Positions 15,959 to 23,506 are shown, counted from the first letter of the stretch. The stretch: DNA of 28,151 bases from Nitrososphaerota archaeon (GCA_022564385.1 JADFLN010000001.1:9375-37525), one strand, 5' to 3'. Made by a program: numbers and translations. Notes: generated by a model not told the origin, from the letters alone.

Positions 15959-16321
15959 TCAAGAATATTTATTTTTGATTTTTACAACCTTATCAATAAT
16001 TTTAATTACATCTGCATCTAATTCAGTACTAATCAAAATCAATCCTGCTCCACTAGTCGGTACAGTTATTCGAAAAATTTTTTCATATTTTACTAATGCA
16101 AAAATAGGATTTCCAATTTTTCCTGCTGTTTTTTTACGTGTAGACCATCGGTAAATTGCTTGGGATAAAGACAATTCAGTTTCTTCTCTTGATAAATGAC
16201 TTTTTAATCCCGATTTCATCTTGTCATGAAGTTCTCCATAATCGTAAACCCCTACATATCTAATTTTTTCATCACATTCAAGAATTTCATTACAAATTTT
16301 TTCGTATTCCAAATTTATCAC
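15959..16321 (-). CDS. DUF6659-like small protein, paralogue A
   Basis: This 120-aa protein starts at a GTG that shares one base with the guaA TAG (16321), so it is co-translated with guaA. It follows the pattern of a small thaumarchaeal family I know as DUF6659: K-I-C-x3-L-x5-I-R-Y-V-G near the N-terminus, a central helix after an E-x3-L element, a T-R-K-K-T-A-G-K-I-G segment, and a C-terminal I-S-T-E-L-D-A-D-V. The gene at 22020-22397 has the same layout (I-R-F-A-G and V-S-T-E-S-N-V-D). Length and secondary structure are compatible with a Roadblock/profilin-like alpha-beta fold, which is inference. Function is unknown. Confidence 0.7.
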   Translation of the reverse strand: MINLEYEKICNEILECDEKIRYVGVYDYGELHDKMKSGLKSHLSREETELSLSQAIYRWSTRKKTAGKIGNPIFALVKYEKIFRITVPTSGAGLILISTELDADVIKIIDKVVKIKNKYS

Positions 16322-17844
16322 TATTGTGGCTCAATTGTTGCAGGAGGTTTGCTTGAAATGGTATAAGTTACCCATGTGACATCTTCTATCTCATTTGTTA
16401 TTCTGTTACTCATTTTTTCTAAAAGACCATGTGGAAGTCTTGTCCAATCTGCAGTCATCGCATCTATTGAATCTACAACTCTAATCATAACTATGTTTCC
16501 ATATCTTCGTTTATCACCAATAACACCTACTGCTTTATCATCTCCAACTGCAGCATAAGCTTGCCACACTTTATCATACAAGTTCGCTTCAATTAATTCA
16601 TCTTCAACAATTTTACTTGCTACTTTGGCAATCTGTAGTTTTGTTGAAGTAACTTCTCCAATTATTCTCACAGCTAGTCCTGGACCGGGAAATGGATGTC
16701 TCATGACAAGTTTATCTGGAACATTTAGAATTTTTGCAATCTTTCTTACTTCATCTTTATACAACTCTCTTAATGGTTCTAAAATTTCTAACTTGAGCCA
16801 ATCTGGTAACCCTCCTACATTGTGATGAGATTTAATTACAGATGCTGGTCCCTTTGAAACTCCGCTTTCAATTACATCAGGGTAAAGTGTGCCTTGAGCT
16901 AACCATTTGAAAGGACCATTTTTTTCAGTAAATTCAGTAAAAACACGAATAAATTCCTCTCCTACAATCTTTCTCTTTTTCTCAGGATCTTCTACTCCTT
17001 TGAGTTTTTCAAGAAATTTGTCAGCTGCATCAATTACTGAAAAATTTAACTTGAAATTATCTTTGAACATCTCCTCAACTTCTATTTCTTCATTTAATCG
17101 TAACAAACCATTATTTACAAAAATGCATTTGAGCTTATCTCCAATTGCTTTGTGAATTAGTAATGCAGTTACTGTAGAATCTATGCCTCCACTTACTCCA
17201 CAAAGTACATTTCCTTCTATTTTTGTAATTTTTTCCACAGCTGTATCAATAAAAGCCTCCATGGTCCAATCTTGTTTTGCTTTACATACTTTCAAAACAA
17301 AATTCTTAAGAATTTGAGTACCTTGTTCTGTATGCATCACTTCGGGGTGAAATTGAATCCCATAGATTGATTTTTCCTCTGATGCAATTGCAGCAGCTTT
17401 TGCACTTTCTGTATGTCCTATTACTTGAAATCCTGGTGGAATTTCTTCTGCTTCATCACCGTGGCTCATCCATGCTCTAACTGATTCTCCTATACCACTT
17501 AGAAGATCTTTATCATTATCAATTGTAAGTAATGATGAACCATATTCTTTGTTTGCTCTTTTTATTTTACCACCGTATTTGTTTACAATTAATTGATGTC
17601 CATAACAAATCCCAAGTATTGGTAAATTCATCTCAAAAATTCTATCTTCTGGAATTGGAGCATCTGAATTATAAACACTTGATGGTCCACCTGAAAAAAT
17701 TATTCCCTTTGGATTATGTTTCTGTAATTCTTCATAACTAATATCAAAAGGAACAAGTTCTGCATAAACAGAAAATTCTCTAATTCTTCTACAAATCAAA
17801 TGGCTGTACTGTGACCCAAAATCTAAAACTACAATTTTATCCAT
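16321..17844 (-). CDS. guaA: GMP synthase (glutamine-hydrolysing), single-chain
   Basis: This enzyme converts XMP to GMP with glutamine and ATP. From the ATG at 17844 it is 507 aa in the order glutamine amidotransferase (LDFGSQYSHLICRRIRE, catalytic Cys in G-I-C-Y-G-H-Q-L near residue 80, His/Glu in Q-F-H-P-E-V), ATP-pyrophosphatase (V-S-G-G-I-D-S-T-V near 220), and C-terminal dimerisation domain (RHPFPGPGLAVR, ending K-P-P-A-T-I-E-P-Q). It is fused, unlike the split two-subunit enzyme of many Euryarchaeota. An in-frame TTG at 17868 would overlap the upstream gene by 20 nt and adds a non-conserved tail, so I prefer the ATG, 4 nt after that gene's stop. Confidence 0.95.
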   Translation of the reverse strand: MDKIVVLDFGSQYSHLICRRIREFSVYAELVPFDISYEELQKHNPKGIIFSGGPSSVYNSDAPIPEDRIFEMNLPILGICYGHQLIVNKYGGKIKRANKEYGSSLLTIDNDKDLLSGIGESVRAWMSHGDEAEEIPPGFQVIGHTESAKAAAIASEEKSIYGIQFHPEVMHTEQGTQILKNFVLKVCKAKQDWTMEAFIDTAVEKITKIEGNVLCGVSGGIDSTVTALLIHKAIGDKLKCIFVNNGLLRLNEEIEVEEMFKDNFKLNFSVIDAADKFLEKLKGVEDPEKKRKIVGEEFIRVFTEFTEKNGPFKWLAQGTLYPDVIESGVSKGPASVIKSHHNVGGLPDWLKLEILEPLRELYKDEVRKIAKILNVPDKLVMRHPFPGPGLAVRIIGEVTSTKLQIAKVASKIVEDELIEANLYDKVWQAYAAVGDDKAVGVIGDKRRYGNIVMIRVVDSIDAMTADWTRLPHGLLEKMSNRITNEIEDVTWVTYTISSKPPATIEPQ

Positions 17845-17848
17845 GTTA

Positions 17849-18421
17849 TCACTTGTTGATATTTTCAAGCATTCGTGTAAACGACCATCCTGCTGTATTG
17901 ATTATCTCATTTACTCTTTCTTTCTGCCTATAGTTTTTGATAATTATTTCTCTAATATCTGAGCCATTTTTGTTTATAATGTAATTAATAATTGACTCCC
18001 TTTGGATTCTTCCATTTTCTGCTTCAAGAGTATCCTTCTTTTTCATTTCTCCAATAATTCTATCTAAGAAGAATGATCTGAACGGTGGAGTATCATCACT
18101 AATCTTGATTTCATCATCTAAAACTATGGAAACTTGTTCTGGTGTGACATAGGCATTGGCAATTACTTTACCATCACTCGCTCTTTTTATTGGAATCGAG
18201 TTCTCTACAAGTTTTTTCACAGTCTCTGGTTTGTTTTGAGTTTCTACTTCTGTTGTTTCTAACTGTGAAGCTTTTGTAAAACTAGAATCCTTTAAGAATA
18301 AATCCAAAGTTATGATATTCTTTTCTAACATTTCTATGGCTTCTTGATGTTTGTCAATTTGCTCGATCAAACTTTCCTTCAAAGCAACAATATCTTTCAC
18401 TTGTTCCTCTGAGAATTTCAT
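17849..18421 (-). CDS. conserved-looking coiled-coil hypothetical protein upstream of guaA
   Basis: The product is 190 aa with three visible parts. Residues 1-45 are a coiled coil (VKDIVALKESLIEQIDKHQ). Residues ~70-125 are a beta-rich segment with KRASDGKVIANAYVTPEQV and a D-D-E-I-K-I-S-D-D-T-P-P-F motif. A helical C-terminus (IREIIIKNYRQKERVNEI, then T-A-G-W-S-F-T-R-M-L) resembles a small nucleic-acid-binding helical domain. No enzyme motif is seen. It is the first gene of a run with guaA and the DUF6659-like gene. A TATA-like CATTTAATAC on the minus strand is centred near 18447, 26 nt before the ATG. The family is not named with confidence. Confidence 0.75.
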   Translation of the reverse strand: MKFSEEQVKDIVALKESLIEQIDKHQEAIEMLEKNIITLDLFLKDSSFTKASQLETTEVETQNKPETVKKLVENSIPIKRASDGKVIANAYVTPEQVSIVLDDEIKISDDTPPFRSFFLDRIIGEMKKKDTLEAENGRIQRESIINYIINKNGSDIREIIIKNYRQKERVNEIINTAGWSFTRMLENINK

Positions 18422-18456
18422 AATTTGATAAATGAAGGATGGGTATTAAATGCATT

Positions 18457-19194
18457 CTAGGTAATTATAATGTCTACATCTTTGTATGATATTTTTTTAA
18501 ACCCATTAATTGGCTTTGATGTAGTAAACAATTCTGATTTTGTAATAGTTGATAGCCACTCTAAAAGTACTTTTCCTCTTTTTAATTTTTTTAATTTTGT
18601 TTTTCTTTCTGATTTTTTTGTATTTGAAAATTTTCCTATCTGATCTCCAAAATCCATACCAAACAAAATAATTTTTTTTGCACCATAATGATTAGCTAAA
18701 AAAACTCCTCTATCCCCATCCGTAAATCCACCAAAATTTTGTATTTTACTAAAAGGGTTTGATTGAGTTGTTCCAATACAATTTTTAAATTTTTTTGAAA
18801 ATTCTAGTTTTTCTATATTATCTCCATGTGCATGAACAACAAATATTGATTTTGTTTTTGCAATTTTTTTTAGTGCATTATAATCTCCATCTAAATCAGT
18901 AATTATAATATCTGGAATAATTCCGTTTTCTACTAGTGGTTTAACTGAACTATCTGCAGCAATTTTTACCAATTTTTTGAAATTTTTTAATTTTGGAATA
19001 GCAGTTGATAGCGAAGGTCCAGAACCTATTACAAAAACAGTTTTCCCTTTAACTAAATTGATAATTTTTTCATTAACATCTGATTTTTTTAAAATTGAAT
19101 TTAACAGAACAGCAGACTCTCTATCCTTTTTTTCACTATACTTGAATTCATTCAAAATATTCGAGTATCTCTTTTTCCAACCTGAAATCATCAT
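18457..19194 (-). CDS. mptE: 6-hydroxymethyl-7,8-dihydropterin pyrophosphokinase MptE-type
   Basis: This belongs to the DUF115/MptE family that replaces bacterial FolK in archaea, diphosphorylating 6-hydroxymethyldihydropterin for folate or methanopterin-type cofactors. Core motifs are V-F-V-I-G-S-G-P-S-L-S, A-A-D-S-S-V-K-P-L, IIPDIIITDLDGD, V-V-H-A-H-G-D-N and G-F-T-D-G-D-R-G-V. The frame is open to 19296, but I place the start at the ATG at 19194 (245 aa; 19191 is also ATG). The 34 residues upstream are not family-like, and a TATA-like GGTTTATCAA box is centred about 26 nt before 19194. The next enzyme of the pathway, FolP, is the divergent neighbour. Confidence 0.88.
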   Translation of the reverse strand: MMISGWKKRYSNILNEFKYSEKKDRESAVLLNSILKKSDVNEKIINLVKGKTVFVIGSGPSLSTAIPKLKNFKKLVKIAADSSVKPLVENGIIPDIIITDLDGDYNALKKIAKTKSIFVVHAHGDNIEKLEFSKKFKNCIGTTQSNPFSKIQNFGGFTDGDRGVFLANHYGAKKIILFGMDFGDQIGKFSNTKKSERKTKLKKLKRGKVLLEWLSTITKSELFTTSKPINGFKKISYKDVDIIIT

Positions 19195-19226
19195 ATAACT
19201 CAAATTGCCTTGGTTTTTGATAAACC
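19192..19226. promoter_or_regulatory. interleaved divergent promoters mptE / folP
   Basis: The plus-strand CATATAACT box (19192-19200) would serve folP starting near 19229. The minus-strand GGTTTATCAA box (19216-19226) would serve mptE from 19194. Each promoter's TATA box lies at or inside the other gene's start region, so the two cannot easily be used at once. Confidence 0.4.
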
Positions 19227-19228
19227 AT

Positions 19229-20080
19229 GTGAATAAAATTGGAAATGTACGTGTGGGTGGAAAAAATCCTGTACGTATAATGAGTATTCTAAACACTAGT
19301 CCTGAATCATTTTATAAAAAATCTGTCAAGACAACCAAAACTCAAATAAAAAACACTGTAAAACAGATGGAAGATGAAGGTGTAGATTTTATTGATGTCG
19401 GAGGTATGTCAACTGCGCCTTATCTATCTACTATGGTCTCAGAAAAAGTTGAATCAAACAGAGTTCTTTATGCAATAAAAATAATTCAAAATATCTCCAA
19501 TCTTTCAATCTCTATTGATACATGTAGAGCCAAAGTTGCTAGAGATGCTTTAGAATATGGTGTTGATATAATTAATGATATTTCTGGATTAAAGTATGAT
19601 GGACAAATGCAAGCGGTTGTTTCAAAATTTGTCCCATCTCTAATTTTATGTGCATATAGTTCCAAAACTGTTTTTGGAAATACCATAACTACAACTAAAA
19701 AACTTCTTGGAGAAAGTTTGAAAATTGCAAAAAAATCTCATATTCCATCTGAAAAAATTGTTTTAGATCCTGCTATTGGATTTTTTAGAAAGACTGGACG
19801 AGGCCATTTTTTTACAAAAATTAAATCAGATTGGGTAGAGCGAGATCTATCAATAATTAAAAATTTGAATTCTATAAAACAGAATTATCCAATTCTAATC
19901 TCCGTTTCAAACAAGTCTTTCCTAGGAAATATTTTAGGAAAAGACAATCCCACTGATCTATTATTTGGCTCCATTGCTGCTGAAGCCATATCTGTCATAA
20001 ATGGTGCTGACATTATTCGTACTCATAATGTTGAGGCTACTAAAGAAGCAATTACAATAGCTTCCAAACTCACAAAATAA
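19229..20080 (+). CDS. folP: dihydropteroate synthase family protein
   Basis: This TIM-barrel pterin-binding enzyme condenses 6-hydroxymethyldihydropterin diphosphate with an aminobenzoate-type acceptor. Visible motifs are I-M-S-I-L-N-T-S-P-E-S-F near the N-terminus, V-D-F-I-D-V-G-G-M-S-T-A-P, I-S-I-D-T-C-R, I-I-N-D-I-S-G, I-V-L-D-P-A-I-G-F, V-S-N-K-S-F-L-G and the C-terminal I-R-T-H-N-V. The usual G-G-E-S-T/R is G-G-M-S-T here. From GTG 19229 the protein has 283 aa; a TTG at 19205 in the same frame lacks promoter spacing. In archaea this family can act in tetrahydromethanopterin-like rather than classical folate synthesis. The divergent mptE makes its pterin substrate. Confidence 0.9.
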   Translation: MNKIGNVRVGGKNPVRIMSILNTSPESFYKKSVKTTKTQIKNTVKQMEDEGVDFIDVGGMSTAPYLSTMVSEKVESNRVLYAIKIIQNISNLSISIDTCRAKVARDALEYGVDIINDISGLKYDGQMQAVVSKFVPSLILCAYSSKTVFGNTITTTKKLLGESLKIAKKSHIPSEKIVLDPAIGFFRKTGRGHFFTKIKSDWVERDLSIIKNLNSIKQNYPILISVSNKSFLGNILGKDNPTDLLFGSIAAEAISVINGADIIRTHNVEATKEAITIASKLTK

Positions 20081-20125
20081 CACAAAGGCTTATAATCAAT
20101 ATTTTACTTTCTTAACAAGGTTTCA

Positions 20126-21556
20126 TTGGAATTCAAAGAGGGATTAACTTTTGATGATGTTCTTCTTGTACCTAAATATTCAGATATTACAAGTAGGAGC
20201 CAAATTGATCTTAGTACTAAATTATCTCGAAATATCTCAATCAACATTCCTTTTGTAAGTGCAAATATGGATACTGTTACTGAATCCTCTATGGCTATGG
20301 CAATGGCTCGTGCTGGAGGTATAGGTATAATTCACAGATTTTTGTCCATTAAAGAACAAGCAAGCGAAGTTCTCAAAGTAAAACGTTCAGGTAGTGTGAT
20401 AATAGAGAATCCTTATTCAATTTCATCTGACAAGTCAATTCGCGACGCACTAGATTATGCAGAAGACAAAGAAATCTCTGGTCTTTTGGTAGTTGATTCT
20501 AATTCTAAATTGGTTGGAATAATAACTGAGAGAGATTTGCTGTTTGCTGATCCAAATGATCATATTCAGGATGTAATGACCAAAGATGTTGTAACAGCTA
20601 AACCTGGAGTTGCGTTAGATGAAGCAAAAGAAATTTTACACAAACATAGAATTGAAAAATTACCAATAGTTGATGATTCGGGAGTTATCAAAGGACTGAT
20701 TACAAGTAAGGATATCATAAATAATGCAGACTATCCAAATGCATCCAAAGATAAAAAGGGACGACCATTAGTTGGAGCAGCAGTTGGTGTAAAGGGCGAC
20801 TTTTTAGAAAGAAGTGAATCTCTTTTGGAAGCTGGAGTTGATGTACTTGTTGTTGATATAGCACATGGTCATAGTGAAAATGCACTAAACACAGTTCGTA
20901 ATATCAAAAAAGCATTTCCAGATTGTGAATTAATTGCAGGTAATATTGCAACTGCTCAAGGTGCTGAAGATTTGATAAAAGCAGGAGTTGATGCAGTAAA
21001 AGTTGGTGTAGGATCTGGATCAATTTGCATTACTAGAGTAATTACTGGTTCTGGCGTGCCACAACTAACTGCAGTAATAGATTGTGCAAAAGTTGGTAAA
21101 GATCATGGTATTCCAATAATTTCGGATGGTGGTACGAGAACTTCTGGTGATGCAACAAAGGCATTAGCTGCTGGTGCTTCATCTGTAATGATAGGTGGTA
21201 TGCTTGGAGGTACTGATGAATCCCCTGGTACAGTTTTGACTAAAAATGGAAAACGTTTCAAAGTTTATCGTGGAATGGCATCTCTTGCTGCGTCACTTGG
21301 TAGAAAATCAAAGGAAACCGGCTCTTTTTCACTTGATGATGATCTTAATGACTATGTTGCAGAAGGAGTTGAGGCAATGGTTCCATACAAAGGAACTGTA
21401 ATTGATATTCTAAAACAACTCATAGGTGGTGTACGCTCTGGTTTGAGCTATTGTGGTGCACATACAATTTCTCAAATGCAAGATAATGCCGAGTTTATCA
21501 AAATGTCAAGAGCTGGATTTGCAGAAAGTCAGCCTCATGATGTTTCTTTGATGTAG
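20126..21556 (+). CDS. guaB: IMP dehydrogenase
   Basis: This enzyme oxidises IMP to XMP with NAD+, the step before GuaA. The 476-aa protein starts E-G-L-T-F-D-D-V-L-L-V-P-K-Y-S. Two CBS domains are inserted at about residues 95-205 (I-R-D-A-L..., V-G-I-I-T-E-R-D-L, L-P-I-V-D-D-S-G). The catalytic loop is V-G-V-G-S-G-S-I-C-I-T-R, and the IMP/flap region includes I-S-D-G-G-T-R-T-S-G-D and Y-R-G-M-A-S. Near the end is GGVRSGLSYCGA. The start is TTG at 20126; an A+T box (CTTATAATC, ~20090-20098) about 32 nt upstream and an AAGG at 20116-20119 support it. guaB is only about 2.3 kb from guaA, on the opposite strand. Confidence 0.95.
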   Translation: MEFKEGLTFDDVLLVPKYSDITSRSQIDLSTKLSRNISINIPFVSANMDTVTESSMAMAMARAGGIGIIHRFLSIKEQASEVLKVKRSGSVIIENPYSISSDKSIRDALDYAEDKEISGLLVVDSNSKLVGIITERDLLFADPNDHIQDVMTKDVVTAKPGVALDEAKEILHKHRIEKLPIVDDSGVIKGLITSKDIINNADYPNASKDKKGRPLVGAAVGVKGDFLERSESLLEAGVDVLVVDIAHGHSENALNTVRNIKKAFPDCELIAGNIATAQGAEDLIKAGVDAVKVGVGSGSICITRVITGSGVPQLTAVIDCAKVGKDHGIPIISDGGTRTSGDATKALAAGASSVMIGGMLGGTDESPGTVLTKNGKRFKVYRGMASLAASLGRKSKETGSFSLDDDLNDYVAEGVEAMVPYKGTVIDILKQLIGGVRSGLSYCGAHTISQMQDNAEFIKMSRAGFAESQPHDVSLM

Positions 21557-21578
21557 TTTACAATTGTTATTTCCACTG

Positions 21579-21613
21579 TTAACCTCAATTCATAACCCTT
21601 AAGAGGATTACAC
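21579..21613. repeat. intergenic repeat element A
   Basis: The sequence begins TTAACCTCAATTCA, then TAACCC, TTAA and GAGGATTACAC. It is an imperfect palindrome 22 nt after guaB. It matches element C (23811) at 19 of the first 21 bases and element B (23394) over its palindromic core. A TTCTTGA and a T-run followed by GAACAAA come after both A and B in the same order. Confidence 0.55.
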
Positions 21614-21657
21614 ATTTTGTGATGTATTAGAAGTGTTCTTGATTTTTTGGATTAACC

Positions 21658-21664
21658 TTTTTTT
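21658..21664 (+). terminator. T7 run, probable guaB terminator
   Basis: A run of seven T after CC, about 100 nt past the guaB stop, is the kind of oligo-T signal that ends archaeal transcription. The rest of 21557-21753 shows no coding signal. Confidence 0.4.
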
Positions 21665-21721
21665 GAACAAATAATAAAATTTATGCAAAATAACATACAG
21701 ATGTTAGTTTTCTATTAGATC

Positions 21722-21733
21722 TAGTTTATTATT
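21722..21733 (+). promoter_or_regulatory. TATA-like box before the putative structured RNA
   Basis: TAGTTTATTATT is centred near 21728, about 26 nt before G21754, the first base of the 10-bp closing stem. No start codon with a usable frame follows at that spacing. Confidence 0.35.
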
Positions 21734-21753
21734 GAATTTAGCATATTGTAATT

Positions 21754-21845
21754 GAAGACTGAGGCATAATATCATATCCACTCGTCATGTATGTGGTAGA
21801 AAATCCATTCTGTAAAGTCAACAGTGGTTCAAAAACTCAGTCTTC
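21754..21845 (+). ncRNA. candidate structured RNA (92 nt)
   Basis: GAAGACTGAG (21754-21763) and CTCAGTCTTC (21836-21845) are perfectly complementary over 10 bp and enclose 72 nt. Two further helices can form inside. One is CCAC (21778-21781) with GTGG (21793-21796), extendable by UA pairs past a bulge. The other is CTGT with ACAG, capped outside by CCA/TGG, around 21806-21826. Together this would be a three-way junction. A TATA-like box sits 26 nt upstream of the first base, and TTTT follows the 3' stem at 21851-21854. It lies in a 463-nt gap with no coding signal. It is not a canonical tRNA or a C/D box RNA that I recognise. The stem is certain; transcription is inferred. Confidence 0.4.
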
Positions 21846-21886
21846 TATGATTTTACAAGTTTGTTGAGTAATTATTAATGGATAAT

Positions 21887-21912
21887 TTCGTAATCTGTAG
21901 TTAGATTACGAA
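21887..21912. promoter_or_regulatory. perfect inverted repeat 1 (operator-like)
   Basis: TTCGTAATCT, six bases, AGATTACGAA: perfect 10-bp arms. It lies 108 nt before the DUF6659-like gene, upstream of that gene's likely TATA box (TTTTTATT, ~21987-21994). The same arms recur at 22403-22428. Either a dimeric regulator site or an RNA hairpin is possible; no T-run follows. Confidence 0.5.
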
Positions 21913-22019
21913 GAAATATTCTCAAGAACCAAATGCTTGCAATGCAAATGAAAGATCAATTCTTATCATGTAAAATTATGATCCGGTTTTTATTGGTAAT
22001 AGACGTAAATGAATAAACA

Positions 22020-22397
22020 ATGTTTCAATCAGTCAATCTCAAAGAATATCAGTTATACCATCAAAAATGCAATCTACTTTTACAAGAGTCTGAAATTCGT
22101 TTTGCCGGATTTTTAGATTCCATGGGAAGCCTCATTGCTGGTGGATTCAAAGATGGCGTTACGCCATTTCATGATGAATCAGAAAGACGCAAACTGCACA
22201 TTGAGACAGTTCTTGTAATTAAGACAACACAAGAATTTGATTATGATTTGGGTTCAGTTGATTATATTGCAACTAGACGAAAGAAGGTCATAACATTTAC
22301 CTTTGATCTTGATGATCGAATATTGTTTGTATCAACAGAATCAAATGTTGATATTGAAAAGACTGCCCAAAAAATAATTAGAATCTGTGGAGTTTAA
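22020..22397 (+). CDS. DUF6659-like small protein, paralogue B
   Basis: This 125-aa soluble protein is of the same type as the one at 15959-16321: I-R-F-A-G-F near residue 26, M-G-S-L-I-A-G-G-F-K-D-G, a central HIETVLVIKTTQEFDYDLG stretch, an A-T-R-R-K-K-V-I-T-F-T-F strand, and V-S-T-E-S-N-V-D near the end. I assign it to the thaumarchaeal family I know as DUF6659. The predicted alpha/beta order could be Roadblock/profilin-like, but that is inference. A TTTTTATT box about 30 nt upstream fits a leaderless or short-leader transcript from ATG 22020. It sits between two near-identical inverted repeats (21887 and 22402), which suggests its transcription unit is specifically bounded or regulated. 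Confidence 0.75.
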   Translation: MFQSVNLKEYQLYHQKCNLLLQESEIRFAGFLDSMGSLIAGGFKDGVTPFHDESERRKLHIETVLVIKTTQEFDYDLGSVDYIATRRKKVITFTFDLDDRILFVSTESNVDIEKTAQKIIRICGV

Positions 22398-22401
22398 TCT
22401 A

Positions 22402-22429
22402 TTTCGTAATCTTACTATAGATTATGAAA
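22402..22429. promoter_or_regulatory. inverted repeat 2 (operator-like)
   Basis: TTTCGTAATCT, six bases, AGATTATGAAA: 11-bp arms with one G-T wobble, nearly the same arms as inverted repeat 1. It begins 5 nt after the DUF6659-like stop and ends 22 nt before the ATG of the 304-aa gene, so it covers that gene's expected core promoter. It could block or recruit the transcription machinery there, or act as an RNA hairpin. Confidence 0.5.
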
Positions 22430-22451
22430 AATCATCATTAAATACACATTT

Positions 22452-23366
22452 ATGAAAAAGAGAAATTGTAATAATTTATTGCATGATTCACTAATTCAAT
22501 CCATTCAGACTTTACAAAAAAGTAAATATGGTAAAGGTAATAAAAACAAATTGACATCAATTCAAAGTGCATTAAAGCTAGCAAATCCATTATTTACATC
22601 AACAACTAATTCAGACAATACAAAACACAAAGTAATTAATTTCAGAAACATAGAACAGGCAGAACAAATCCCCCTGATTTTAGATGAATTTGCAAATAAT
22701 TTTGAAAATCAATGTATTGAGAAAAATGGAGTGTCCGCAAAAAACTATTCATTGTTTTCTGTTACTCTTCTTAAAATTATTAAAACTCTAAATGCAGATA
22801 AAAAACGTGGTCTGTTATCAGCACATGGCATTAACATACTAAACAATATGTTTGTGAAATATCCTGTAGAATATAAAAAAATAGAAATCAGAGATCCGTT
22901 AAGATTTGTATTTGTAATAATAGAACTTGCAATAGATGCAGAACAAAATCTTTCAAAAAATTATGAATTTGACATAATATTGTTGCGTCAGATCGTACCA
23001 TTAATGCAAAGATATCATATGAAATATGATAATGCACTTTTACAGATAAATGACGAATTTAAAAAAATGTCAAAGTTCAGACTAACTGTATCTATTGGGG
23101 AAAGACACAAAGAGATAGTACAGATTTTTTTACAATATGCGATGACTCAACTCCCACTTGAAGACAAGATATCACGAGCAAAAAATATCATAGACAAAAT
23201 AATTTTTGAGGATAGTGATTCTGTTGTATTAGAATACTATGGTCTGTTGAAACTTTGCTTTAATGATAAGGAGATATGTCCACACTTGGTAAAAATTGTA
23301 GAAACAAAGAATCGTACAGGAAGAAGATTTGCAAATACAATATTAGATGAAATCTCAAAACTATAA
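22452..23366 (+). CDS. hypothetical all-helical protein (304 aa)
   Basis: The family is not recognised. The protein is basic, Asn/Lys/Ile-rich and predicted almost wholly helical, with no membrane segment or signal peptide. Residues 1-45 look disordered (K-K-R-N-C-N-N, K-S-K-Y-G-K-G-N-K-N-K). From about 70 on there are repeated amphipathic helices (EQIPLILDEFANNFENQ, LLKIIKTLNADKKRGLLS, FVIIELAIDAEQNLS, IIDKIIFEDSDSVVLEYYG) that could form a HEAT/ARM-like solenoid. It starts at ATG 22452. Its promoter region is occupied by inverted repeat 2, and its 3' flank by repeat element B. Codon use seems slightly richer in ATA and Lys/Asn codons than the housekeeping genes, compatible with an accessory origin. 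Confidence 0.65.
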   Translation: MKKRNCNNLLHDSLIQSIQTLQKSKYGKGNKNKLTSIQSALKLANPLFTSTTNSDNTKHKVINFRNIEQAEQIPLILDEFANNFENQCIEKNGVSAKNYSLFSVTLLKIIKTLNADKKRGLLSAHGINILNNMFVKYPVEYKKIEIRDPLRFVFVIIELAIDAEQNLSKNYEFDIILLRQIVPLMQRYHMKYDNALLQINDEFKKMSKFRLTVSIGERHKEIVQIFLQYAMTQLPLEDKISRAKNIIDKIIFEDSDSVVLEYYGLLKLCFNDKEICPHLVKIVETKNRTGRRFANTILDEISKL

Positions 23367-23369
23367 TTT

Positions 23370-23428
23370 TTCATAATCCTATACAAGACTAAATTCTAAT
23401 TCGTAATCGTTAGGAGGATTATGCAGAT
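23370..23428. repeat. intergenic repeat element B with nested inverted repeats
   Basis: The core at 23394-23428 aligns with element A: AATTCGTAATC, then GTTAG, then GAGGATTATG. Outside the core, CATAATCCT (23372-23380) pairs perfectly with AGGATTATG (23415-23423), closing a 34-nt loop that contains another half-site (TTCGTAATCG, 23400-23409). It begins 3 nt after the 304-aa gene stop. Confidence 0.5.
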
Positions 23429-23488
23429 TGTTACTTGATGCTGATTTCTTCTTGAAAAAATTCGAGTCCTGAACTAACATTAATAGTC

Positions 23489-23506
23489 TTTTTTGTGAAC
23501 AAAAAA
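23489..23506. terminator. bidirectional terminator-like T6/A6 palindrome
   Basis: TTTTTTGT-GA-ACAAAAAA is a perfect 8-bp palindrome between two convergent genes (304-aa plus, 76-aa minus). It places a T6 run on both strands, suited to stop transcripts from either side. Confidence 0.45.

Noticed and set aside
16376..17741. Plus-strand frames of 60-82 aa across the guaA region
   Set aside because: Shadows of the guaA coding sequence; they have no independent family features or start signals.
17845..17868. Longer guaA start at TTG 17868
   Set aside because: It adds eight non-conserved residues and overlaps the preceding gene, while ATG 17844 is where the family homology begins.
21754..21845. 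A tRNA, suggested by a 7-bp acceptor-like stem and GGTTCAAAA before the 3' strand
   Set aside because: The T-arm would have mismatches at two of five pairs and lacks C61, there is no box A-like D-arm and no normal anticodon arm; kept only as a candidate structured RNA.
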